Origin: Gemmatimonadales bacterium UBA2975
GTDB taxonomy: Bacteria > Gemmatimonadota > Gemmatimonadetes > Longimicrobiales > Gaopeijiaceae
Direction of reading: 5' to 3'
DNA length: 64,000 nt
Assembly (NCBI GenBank): GCA_002348265.1
Contig: DEAT01000080.1
Span: forward strand, 55,080 to 119,079
Below, piece after piece: positions 8,216 through 16,121 of this stretch. Below the pieces are notes generated by a model. It did no database searches and was not told the origin of the DNA. It saw nothing but the letters and a program-made list of their open reading frames with translations. The position numbers were made by a program, and so were the translations under genes. Every line of letters starts with the position of its first letter. The first letter of the stretch is position 1.

Positions 8216-9849
8216 GGAGAGGGTCTCTCCTCTTTTTTACCGCTATATGCGTTCACGAACCAGTCACGAAATGCGTCCATCTGTCGGATCTCTTCCGTGC
8301 TCGGGGGCAGGACTCCGGGAAGAAAACCCCAGTCAAGGAATGGCGTGAGCACTTCAAGGTCCCGTGCGATCACATGGACCGGCACAGCCCGGCTAGCATC
8401 TTGACCAGTTATCAGAGGTGCGGCTTGGTGGTCTCCGAGGGCTATCAGTACCGTGTGTTCGTTGAGGTAGCGTTCCGCATAGGATGCCATTGCGTCGATT
8501 GCGTATCCAACTGCTAGCGCGTAGTGCTCACGTACCCGATCGCCGTCTCGCCACAGGTCTTCAGGGGCTTCTCCGGCATCCCTGAAAGGATCGAAGATTT
8601 CCCCATTTCCGATTGCCGACCAGTCTTCTATTACCGGAAGGATCGGTGTCCAGGGGGCGTGGCTGCTGATGAGACTGATTTCGGCGAATAGCGGTCGCGA
8701 GCTTTCCTTGCGCACCGTTTGTTCTAAGTAGGACCATGTAAACTGATCGGGCATCGTGACCCAATTTAGTGAAGGGCCTTCATACTTGATGTCATGAAAC
8801 GCATAGATCTGGTCGTATCCAAAACGGTCACCTTCTGGCCACGCCATCGTTATAGCCGGCACTATAGCTGTGGTCCGGTACCCGGCGGCTTTAAAGTCAT
8901 CCACAAGAGTCTGTCGATCGCTTGCGAGTAGAAGGTCATATCTCAATTGGTTTTCGAGCCAGAGCCCGCTCAGTATCGATCCGTGCCCCAGCCACGACAT
9001 ACCTCCTTGGCTGGGCGCTATCAATTTTCCTGTGACGACGTGAATTCCGGCTTCCTCAAGTTCGGCATCCATAGACTTTAGCCGAGGTCGGATTACCGGC
9101 GCGTAACGTTCGTCCTCAATTGCAGAGATTCCATACGATTCGATGAACGCCATTATTAGGTCCCGGCCTTCAAGTCCCGCTAGCAGGCCGTCAGTCTCCT
9201 CATATTGACCCGGCACGTGTTCCATCTCCCGCGCGAACCGCTCGTTCTCAAGAATCATGCTTGAGACATGTTTCACCTGATCTCTGGTCAGTTGAACCGC
9301 TGGAAGACCGAGCACAACGCCATGCGGGTGCATCCAGCGCAAAGGAATAGCCACAAGCGCTATTACGAGGAGAAGCGCCGATACCATCTTTTGTTGCCGG
9401 TTTCCGGTTTCTGGGTGCAGTGTTCCAAGAAGGGATCCGAGCAATATGGCTACGAAACCATAGAGGAGTATGCCGCTGGCTACTGCAATCGTGCCAACTA
9501 GCTCTCCCAGCGTGCCATGAAGAAGATTGACTACTGAACTAACTAGTTGAAGATCAAGATACAGATTTAGCGGGCGCGCTAGGCTCATGCGAGCTGTGGT
9601 GTCGCCGAGTTGCAGTATAGAGATGGTGACCACGAGCAGACCAGACAGACGCGCGGCGACCCTCGTCAACCGTCCGCCCGGAAATAACAGAAAGGCTGCC
9701 GTGAGGATTGCTGTTTCTAGTGCTAGGAGGTGAGGCTTGAATCCGCGGTTGAGGACCCAGACAGGAAAGAGAAGGAAAGAATTGGCCAGTACGAGGGTAA
9801 CTATCGCCTTCATACCCCGTGATTGCCGATTCCAAAACCTTCTGTACAT
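8212..9849 (-). CDS. Membrane sulfatase/phosphoglycerol-transferase-like protein (OpgB/LtaS superfamily)
   Basis: Alkaline-phosphatase-superfamily protein of about 545 residues. There are five N-terminal membrane helices (for example AIVTLVLANSFLLFPVWVL) followed by a periplasmic catalytic domain. That domain has a DLIMAFIESYG strand, a nucleophile-region stretch SQGGMSWLGHGSILSG, and ALGDHQAAPLI near the C-terminus as the metal-binding D-H. This matches LtaS/OpgB-type enzymes that transfer phosphoglycerol, or sulfatases. Next to opgG and opgH an OpgB-like decoration of periplasmic glucans is the simplest reading (inference). The start chosen is ATG 9849, with ATG 9813 as alternative; it shares CATG with the divergent opgG start. 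It is first of the four-gene leftward operon. Confidence 0.78.
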   Translation of the reverse strand: MYRRFWNRQSRGMKAIVTLVLANSFLLFPVWVLNRGFKPHLLALETAILTAAFLLFPGGRLTRVAARLSGLLVVTISILQLGDTTARMSLARPLNLYLDLQLVSSVVNLLHGTLGELVGTIAVASGILLYGFVAILLGSLLGTLHPETGNRQQKMVSALLLVIALVAIPLRWMHPHGVVLGLPAVQLTRDQVKHVSSMILENERFAREMEHVPGQYEETDGLLAGLEGRDLIMAFIESYGISAIEDERYAPVIRPRLKSMDAELEEAGIHVVTGKLIAPSQGGMSWLGHGSILSGLWLENQLRYDLLLASDRQTLVDDFKAAGYRTTAIVPAITMAWPEGDRFGYDQIYAFHDIKYEGPSLNWVTMPDQFTWSYLEQTVRKESSRPLFAEISLISSHAPWTPILPVIEDWSAIGNGEIFDPFRDAGEAPEDLWRDGDRVREHYALAVGYAIDAMASYAERYLNEHTVLIALGDHQAAPLITGQDASRAVPVHVIARDLEVLTPFLDWGFLPGVLPPSTEEIRQMDAFRDWFVNAYSGKKEERPSP

Positions 9850-9850
9850 G
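9847..9850. other. Second head-to-head start-codon overlap (CATG)
   Basis: CATG supplies ATG 9848 to opgG (rightward) and ATG 9849 to the sulfatase-like gene (leftward). There is no room for a conventional promoter or leader between the genes, and no convincing Shine-Dalgarno precedes ATG 9848. It repeats the geometry seen at 1765-1768, which makes it look like a property of this locus. Confidence 0.6.
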
Positions 9851-11536
9851 ATACCTGTCTTCCGTATTCGTCTGCTGTGGACCCTCCTGCTTACAGCAGG
9901 GTGGGGTGCATGTGTCGGCGAGGACATCCCTAGATCAAACACCGGTGGTGATGAGATTCCGCCAGCTCACCCCCACGGGGAAGTAGTTAACGGATCTGTT
10001 TTGAATATGCCTGCATGGGTTTCAGAACCCGGTGGACTTACTCTGTTCGAACACGTTACCACATATGCACGACTTCGTGCCCAGTCAGATTACCTTGCGC
10101 CGACTCCCGTTGTGTCTCGGTCTCTGTCAGACCTTACCTATGTTCAGCATCGGAGCATAGCATTCCGGTCAGATAGGGCAATCTGGCGTGAGGAATTGCC
10201 GTTTGAGGTGCAGCTCTTCCATCCGGGCGGTGGTAACAACGACCCGGTTCAAATTCATCTCGTGGAGGACGGACGAGCTTCAATTATCGCCTTCGATCCA
10301 ACTCTTTTTGAATACGGGGATGAATTGAGAGGATTAGACCTATCGGTCGCTCCTCAAGCAGGGTACGCCGGGCTGAAGATCCTGTACCCTTTGAACGAGG
10401 TCGGCCACTTAGATGAGGTGGTTTCGTTCCTCGGCGCTTCGTATTTCCGTCTGCTTGGTCCGGGACAGGTTTACGGCATCTCTTCAAGAGGGGTAGCGGT
10501 TGATGTCGCCAGCCCCGCCGGGGAGGAGTTTCCGGATTTTGTTGAGTTCTGGGTAGTGCGGCCAGGGGATCAGTCAAAAAGCCTGATATTGTTAGGCTTG
10601 CTCGATGGTCCATCAATCACAGGTGCATTTCACTTCCGATTGACACCTGGAAGCGAATTGGCCCCAACCGTTCTCGACGTAGAAGCGAGACTCTTTGCGA
10701 GAACCGATGTTGGGAAGCTTGGCGTTGCTCCGCTGACGAGTATGTATTTGCATGGGACTTTCGATCGCGGTGGGGATGAAGATTTCCGGCCCAGAGTCCA
10801 TGACTCAGAGGGTGTTCTTATGCACACGGGTAGGGGCGAGTGGATTTGGCGTCCATTGACCAACGGAGATGGAATCCGCCTTACATCGCTGCGCGATATG
10901 TCCCCTATGGGTTTTGGGCTCGTGCAACGAGATCGCTCATTTGAGAACTACATGGATCTCGAGGCTGAATACCATCGGCGACCGAGCAAGTGGGTTCAGG
11001 TGGTGGGTGACTGGGGTTCCGGGGGGCTTGAGCTTCTCGAAATTCCTACGGACTCAGAGTTCAATGACAACGTCGTCGCCTCTTGGGTGCCAGACGAGTT
11101 GTTCGGGGCAGGGGAGTCTCGCACGTACCGATACCGCCTGATCACGTTCGATGAGAGACTCGACTCAGAGATCCTGAGTACCGAAGACGGTGCCCAATCT
11201 CTTGCGCAGGTGACCCGCACGCGGATTGGTTGGGACGCATTGCCGGGTCAGTTCAATCCGCCACCAAGAACTCATAGGCGAGTTGTGGTGGATTTCAACG
11301 GTGGCCCACTTCAGTTTTTGCCGCCCGACGCGATTGTTTCCGCGGAGGCTCAGGTATCTTCCGGAGAGATCTCGAATCTTTCGGTTCAGATCCTTCCTGA
11401 TGGTGGTCGGCGAGCGACGTTCACTCTGGTTGCAGAAGAGGATCGTGGGGCAGATATGCGCGTTTACCTTCGCTTAGAAAACCAAGCCGTGAGTGAGACG
11501 TGGAGCTATTTATGGGAGCCTCCCAGTGCCCCTTGA
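9848..11536 (+). CDS. opgG: Glucan biosynthesis protein G (OpgG/MdoG family)
   Basis: Exported protein of about 562 residues that acts with OpgH in making osmoregulated periplasmic glucans. The N-terminus (RIRLLWTLLLTAGWGAC) is a signal peptide, possibly lipoprotein type with Cys near residue 20. The family pattern is clear: YAQ-like beta-sandwich start (LPFEVQLFHPGG), YGISSRGVAVDVASPAGEEFPDF, LTSMYLHG, RPRVHDSEGVLMHTGRGEWIWRPL, and GFGLVQRDRSFENYMDLEAEYHRRPS. I chose ATG 9848 because the signal peptide begins there, although the frame is open 37 codons upstream. Ten bases of its 3' end overlap the opgH-ribA fusion gene. Periplasmic localisation is inferred from the signal. Confidence 0.9.
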   Translation: MIPVFRIRLLWTLLLTAGWGACVGEDIPRSNTGGDEIPPAHPHGEVVNGSVLNMPAWVSEPGGLTLFEHVTTYARLRAQSDYLAPTPVVSRSLSDLTYVQHRSIAFRSDRAIWREELPFEVQLFHPGGGNNDPVQIHLVEDGRASIIAFDPTLFEYGDELRGLDLSVAPQAGYAGLKILYPLNEVGHLDEVVSFLGASYFRLLGPGQVYGISSRGVAVDVASPAGEEFPDFVEFWVVRPGDQSKSLILLGLLDGPSITGAFHFRLTPGSELAPTVLDVEARLFARTDVGKLGVAPLTSMYLHGTFDRGGDEDFRPRVHDSEGVLMHTGRGEWIWRPLTNGDGIRLTSLRDMSPMGFGLVQRDRSFENYMDLEAEYHRRPSKWVQVVGDWGSGGLELLEIPTDSEFNDNVVASWVPDELFGAGESRTYRYRLITFDERLDSEILSTEDGAQSLAQVTRTRIGWDALPGQFNPPPRTHRRVVVDFNGGPLQFLPPDAIVSAEAQVSSGEISNLSVQILPDGGRRATFTLVAEEDRGADMRVYLRLENQAVSETWSYLWEPPSAP

Positions 11537-14500
11537 ACTGAACATTCCGTTCACTCGAGTTCGCCGCACTGTGTACTTCGGTTTGGTTGGACTGACGACT
11601 CTGGGTGGCACGCTCATGATGACCGCCATTGTATCCGCGCAGGGACTGACATTGCTGGAGTGTGTCATTCTCGCGCTTTTCGTTCCAACCTTTGCGTGTA
11701 TTGTGGTGCCGTTTTGGACATCTGTGATTGGATTTGTGCTCAGGGTATCTGGGCGGGATCCAGTAACTTTGGGCATGACCGGATCGTTAAAACGGCCGCT
11801 TCCTAGAGAACAGGTGTCCCCCAGAGCGATTCCAAAAACGGCTCTGGTAATCCCCGTCCACAATGAGCAACCCGAATTGGTCATGGCGCGGATCGAAGCC
11901 ATGATCCAATCACTTCAAAAGGTGACACTTGAGACTGATGCGGTGCACATTCACCTACTAAGTGATACCCGAATCCATTCTATAGCGGCCGTCGAGGTCG
12001 AGCAGTGGATGGAGCTGCAGTCTCGGTATCCAGAGTTCCAGATTCACTACCGACGTCGAGACCTGAACGAGGGCAGAAAGGCGGGGAACGTGGCCGAATT
12101 CTGTCAGCGCTGTGGTTACGACTATGATCTTATGGTCGTGCTCGATGCAGACTCGCTTATGACGGGTGAGATAATCATGCATCTAATGGGTCTTATGGAA
12201 GCTAATCCGGATGTCGGTCTGATTCAGACGCTGCCGCTGCCTGCTCTGCAAAGTTCTTTGTTTGGGCGACTGGTTCAGTTCGCAGGAGCATTATACGGTC
12301 CAGTCTTAGCGTTTGGTCAGTCATTCTGGTTTGGGGATACTGCCAACTACTGGGGTCACAATGCGATCGTGCGTCTACGCCCATTTCGTGACCATGCGAA
12401 GCTCCCGGTGCTTTCTGGTCGGCCTCCAATGGGTGGTGAAGTCCTCAGTCACGACTTCGTAGAGGCGGCGTTTTTGCGCCGGGCCGGTTGGCGTGTGATT
12501 TTCGTCCCAGATGCCGCCGGGAGTTGGGAGGAGGTTCCTAGCAACATCGAAGCCTATTCTAGGAGAGATCGTCGTTGGGCCCAGGGGAGCCTCCAGCACT
12601 TAAGACTGCTGAAGGGTGGGAGTCTTCACTCACTGAGCAAAGTCCATTTTCTCTTGGGTGCTATGACCTATATCTCCTCACTCTTATGGCTACTCATTCT
12701 TGTGGTAGGGACGGCTTATGTCCTCATGCCCTCAAGCCATGGAGTTACCGTTGCTCCCCCCTTGATTATCAAGGCTCCGTTATTTTCGCTGCTTGTATTC
12801 ACTGCCTCTCTACTTTTCTTACCGAAAATATTTGGCCTTATAGCATCCCTATCGAACGATCGGGATGCATTCGGCGGACCACTCCGTATGGTCGTCAGTG
12901 TGGTTACAGAGACTGTATTCTCAGTCCTTCTGGCGCCGGTCATGATGCTATCCCATGCGCGATTTGTCGCCGAAATCATGTTGGGCCGGTCCGTGGATTG
13001 GGTTGCTCAGGACCGAGAAGGCTCGGACTTGACTTGGCGGGAGGCGTTGCGAACAGCTCGCTGGCCGTTAGTGATCGGACTAGGTTGGGGTAGCACGACT
13101 CTATTGCTGAGCCCTCTTTTCTTTCTTTGGATGAGTCCGATTTTCCTTGGACTCATCTTGAGCGTCCCGCTCGTGCGATGGACGAGCTTGCAGTCGTTGG
13201 GACAGCGGTCTCAGGCGGCTGGGCTTCTTCTTGTGTCAACTGAGACAGCACCGCCGGACGAGATCATCTTTGTGCGTGCCGCAAAGGACGCACTCTCAGT
13301 GGCGCAGGACTCCATACAGGCAGATAAGCTGACGGACACTATGTCCGTTGCGCCTACACCACTACCCCCCGTAAGTCGTATCATGTACAACGCTGAACGT
13401 GGGCTATTCGATCTGCGCCAAGGGCGCCCTCTCTTTATCACCGACAAAGGCGCTTCACTCTCCGATGGTGGGTTGGTGAGTGGTGCCCTAGTCGCTGCCG
13501 TCGACGGCCTAGATCTGGATTCGCTCGACAGATTTCGCGCCATGGGAACTGAAACATTGCGTCTCGTTGTGACAGCGCATCGGATCTCGTCAATGGGACT
13601 ATCCCCTGCAGAGATCAATGAACTTGAGCATGCAGGTTACTCCATCCCCTTAAGGCGTGCAGTCAACATGCAGGAGATCCTGGGTTTGGCATGTTCAAGT
13701 GATGTAGTGCACGAGACCGCTGCGAGCCAGTTGTCGTTGGCTACACCGGGAGAGGCCGCCGGACTGTCGTTGGTCAGGCTCTCCCGACTGTTGCCGGCAG
13801 TGATCGCGATGCCGGTTGGAATACCTCCTGCCTCACGTATCGATGAAGCTCTAAGCACTGGTGAACTGCTGTCCGTCGACGTTGGCGAGGTAAACGAATA
13901 TTACACAGCTTCGTGCGATGGTAATGTTGTTGCGATTAGTGAAGCTCCAGTTCCATTGACCGAAAGCGAAGAGTCCCGTTTTGTTTTGTTCCGAGAATCG
14001 CACGGGCTTCAAGAACATGTTGCGATAATTGTTGGAAACCCAAAGTATTGGCCCGATCCACTGCCGGTACGCCTGCATTCAGCGTGTTTCACAGGGGACC
14101 TTTTTGGAAGCTTGAAATGCGACTGTGGAGAGCAACTCCTCGGCAGCATGAAGTTCTTTGAAGAAAAAGGGGGGGGCGTCCTTCTCTACCTGGCGCAGGA
14201 GGGTCGCGGCATTGGTCTTAACAATAAGTTCAGGGCCTATACACTGCAGGAAAATGGCCTTGATACGGTAGACGCCGACAGAACCCTAGGTTTCGGTCCG
14301 GACGAGCGTCGCTACGGTGTGGCAGCTCAGATCCTCCACGAGATAGGTATCGGTCGTATTGAACTACTCACCAACAATCCGGATAAGGTCCAGGCGATGC
14401 AGGATGCGGGGATTGAGGTGGTCAATCGACGCCCTTTGCACGGGACTCTAAACAGATACAATCGACCTTATGTGGAAGCCAAGGTGGCCCGAGCGGGTCA

Positions 14501-14543
14501 CTGGCTTCATGACATGCTGGCCCAATCAACAGCAGGAGATTGA
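11526..14543 (+). CDS. OpgH-like glucosyltransferase fused to GTP cyclohydrolase II
   Basis: A single uninterrupted frame of about 1005 residues with two unrelated enzymes. Residues about 80-600 are a membrane GT2 of the OpgH/MdoH type: VVLDADSLMTG (DxD), SHDFVEAAFLRRAGW, RRDRRWAQGSLQHLRL (QxxRW region), plus several membrane helices. Residues about 617-1005 are a RibA of the alphaproteobacterial long type: an extra N-terminal domain (RGLFDLRQGRPLFITDKG) and a complete cyclohydrolase II. The latter has the Zn cysteines 854, 865 and 867 (HSACFTGD, KCDC), QEGRGIGL, GFGPDERRYG and LTNNPDK. I chose GTG 11526 because GGGAG lies 7 bases upstream and it abuts the opgG stop; GTG 11493 is possible. 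I do not know of a described fusion of this kind. Both catalytic motifs look intact. Confidence 0.88.
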   Translation: MPLELNIPFTRVRRTVYFGLVGLTTLGGTLMMTAIVSAQGLTLLECVILALFVPTFACIVVPFWTSVIGFVLRVSGRDPVTLGMTGSLKRPLPREQVSPRAIPKTALVIPVHNEQPELVMARIEAMIQSLQKVTLETDAVHIHLLSDTRIHSIAAVEVEQWMELQSRYPEFQIHYRRRDLNEGRKAGNVAEFCQRCGYDYDLMVVLDADSLMTGEIIMHLMGLMEANPDVGLIQTLPLPALQSSLFGRLVQFAGALYGPVLAFGQSFWFGDTANYWGHNAIVRLRPFRDHAKLPVLSGRPPMGGEVLSHDFVEAAFLRRAGWRVIFVPDAAGSWEEVPSNIEAYSRRDRRWAQGSLQHLRLLKGGSLHSLSKVHFLLGAMTYISSLLWLLILVVGTAYVLMPSSHGVTVAPPLIIKAPLFSLLVFTASLLFLPKIFGLIASLSNDRDAFGGPLRMVVSVVTETVFSVLLAPVMMLSHARFVAEIMLGRSVDWVAQDREGSDLTWREALRTARWPLVIGLGWGSTTLLLSPLFFLWMSPIFLGLILSVPLVRWTSLQSLGQRSQAAGLLLVSTETAPPDEIIFVRAAKDALSVAQDSIQADKLTDTMSVAPTPLPPVSRIMYNAERGLFDLRQGRPLFITDKGASLSDGGLVSGALVAAVDGLDLDSLDRFRAMGTETLRLVVTAHRISSMGLSPAEINELEHAGYSIPLRRAVNMQEILGLACSSDVVHETAASQLSLATPGEAAGLSLVRLSRLLPAVIAMPVGIPPASRIDEALSTGELLSVDVGEVNEYYTASCDGNVVAISEAPVPLTESEESRFVLFRESHGLQEHVAIIVGNPKYWPDPLPVRLHSACFTGDLFGSLKCDCGEQLLGSMKFFEEKGGGVLLYLAQEGRGIGLNNKFRAYTLQENGLDTVDADRTLGFGPDERRYGVAAQILHEIGIGRIELLTNNPDKVQAMQDAGIEVVNRRPLHGTLNRYNRPYVEAKVARAGHWLHDMLAQSTAGD

Positions 14544-14550
14544 CCTTACC

Positions 14551-14901
14551 GTGGAGGAATCTGATGAGTTTCTTTTGTACGATCTGCGTGTCGAGGTTAT
14601 CGCAGGAGACAAGCCCATGGTATGCAATCATGCTATAGGCGACTACTTCGAACTGTCGGGTGAAAACCTTACCCTCCCATCCGGGCAATCGTTTCCGATT
14701 TATCCGCTCGCGGCGCTGCTTCCACTCCTGCCCGCTAAGCAGCGTGAGACCCATCCGTATGACTGGATGACAACGGACATGGAGGTGGCTTGTCCGGACC
14801 CTTTGTGTGGTGCGCGTTTCCGCATCACGCGGACCGGACAGACTGTATTCCGTCACGCTGATGTGACTCGTGTTCCGCTGGGAGATAGCACAGCCGGGTG
14901 A
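14551..14901 (+). CDS. TIGR04076-type small protein of unknown function
   Basis: Protein of about 116 residues resembling the TIGR04076 family, which has no assigned function. Characteristic are DLRVEVIAGD at the start, the central LPSGQSFPIYPLAALLPLLPA and the late VACPDPLCGARFRITRTG, the last two matching the family's hydrophobic segment and (V/I)xCPDP..xxFxI motif. Two Cys (in CPDPLC) could bind metal. The start GTG 14551 follows AGGAG by about 12 bases and the fusion-gene stop by 7; the frame is open back to 14470 inside the preceding gene. Its stop overlaps the aldo/keto reductase start (GTGA), so it is part of the same operon and probably the same pathway. Confidence 0.7.
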   Translation: MEESDEFLLYDLRVEVIAGDKPMVCNHAIGDYFELSGENLTLPSGQSFPIYPLAALLPLLPAKQRETHPYDWMTTDMEVACPDPLCGARFRITRTGQTVFRHADVTRVPLGDSTAG

Positions 14902-15962
14902 AGGGGAAGTCAAGCGATTTTGTGGTCGATCGTATCGATCTGGGGGACGGGTATTCGATAAGTCGCCTTATCCATGGCGGCTGGCAATTTTCATCAGGCC
15001 ACCCTCTGACCCAAGCCGGTCAAGATGATCCCATTGATGTGCTGGAGGCCTCAGCCGAACTCGGTGTCACAACCTTTGACTGCGCTGATATTTACACTGG
15101 CGTAGAAGAAATATTTGGTCGTTTCATCAAACGCTGGGCATCGAGTTCTAACGAGACTCAGATCCAGATACATTCGAAGTTTGTACCCGACTGGTCGGAT
15201 CTTCCCATTGTAGATCGATCGTATGTTCGCCGTATAGTGGAGCGGTCTTTAAGCCGGCTGGGTCTGGAGAGGCTCGACCTAGTCCAATACTACTGGTGGC
15301 GGACCGAAGTCCCTGGATTTGAGGACACGGCTGGCTGGCTGGATGAACTAAAGGAGGAAGGAAAGATCGGTCATGTCGGGGTCACGAATCTTGACGTGTC
15401 CAGGATTAGGAGACTGAACGCCGTCGGGTTCGTGCCGATCATCAATCAGGTGCAGTATTCGCTTCTTGATCGCCGGCCAGAGCGATCATTGGCTCTGCAC
15501 TGCGAAGGCTCTCAAACGCGGATGCTAGGCTTTGGAGCTCTAGCGGGAGGATTTCTCACCGACCGTTGGGTTGGAGAGAGCGAACCGGTAGAGTTTCAGA
15601 ACAGGTCACTAATTAAGTACCGACTCATTATAGACGAATTTGGCGGCTGGGAAGCCTATCAGGCTTTGCTCCAAACTATGGCTGAAATAGCTGAGAATCA
15701 CGGTGTTGAGATATCGTCCGTAGCGCTTCGTTGGGTTCTTGATCAATCACAGGTAGCAGGGGTGATCTGTGGGGCAACACGATTGGGTCAGATGGAGCGG
15801 AATGTTTCAGCGTTTTCGTTCTCGATAAGCAAATCGGAACGAGAGGCGCTTAGGGCGCATCTTGAGCTAGCCCCCGGTCCTTTAGGAGAGGTTTTTGGGC
15901 TTGAGCGGAACAGGGATGGTCCACATGGCCGCATCATGAGGTACGACCTGAATCGTGACTAG
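14898..15962 (+). CDS. Aldo/keto reductase with substituted catalytic histidine
   Basis: TIM-barrel NAD(P)H-dependent oxidoreductase of 354 residues. The AKR tetrad can be followed as Asp61 and Tyr66 (FDCADIY) and Lys94 (IHSKF). The fourth residue, normally His in LxxxHW, is Tyr132 in LVQYYWWR. The cofactor loop near the C-terminus (VICGATRLGQMERNVSAF) is present. The GTG start overlaps the preceding stop as GTGA and it is the last gene of the opgG operon. A His-to-Tyr change at this site usually alters substrate range or reactivity. A role in reducing a pterin side chain or a sugar ketone is plausible (inference). Confidence 0.85.
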   Translation: MKGKSSDFVVDRIDLGDGYSISRLIHGGWQFSSGHPLTQAGQDDPIDVLEASAELGVTTFDCADIYTGVEEIFGRFIKRWASSSNETQIQIHSKFVPDWSDLPIVDRSYVRRIVERSLSRLGLERLDLVQYYWWRTEVPGFEDTAGWLDELKEEGKIGHVGVTNLDVSRIRRLNAVGFVPIINQVQYSLLDRRPERSLALHCEGSQTRMLGFGALAGGFLTDRWVGESEPVEFQNRSLIKYRLIIDEFGGWEAYQALLQTMAEIAENHGVEISSVALRWVLDQSQVAGVICGATRLGQMERNVSAFSFSISKSEREALRAHLELAPGPLGEVFGLERNRDGPHGRIMRYDLNRD

Positions 15963-16121
15963 CAGAGCTTAGGGCGCCAACTCCGATTTCGCGGTCATAA
16001 TATCGCTGCGTTTATGTCCACCTTGACTCTGTGTGCTCCAGTCATGTAATACCGGTCCGGATGGGCTCCGCCAGCGGTCTAGGATCTTCCCTCGAATGAT
16101 TCCAAAGGTCAGATTGCCGGC

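Noticed and set aside
12575..13093. A 172-codon frame inside the OpgH-RibA gene
   Set aside because: Out of phase with an intact, well-conserved glucosyltransferase sequence; no family pattern of its own.
1033..15962. Ordinary riboflavin operon or toxoflavin-type cluster
   Set aside because: No RibE, RibH, DHBP synthase or RibD deaminase domain is present, and no toxoflavin-specific partners are seen; the cyclohydrolase and reductase are embedded among glycan and pterin-like genes instead. No FMN riboswitch-like fold was seen upstream.
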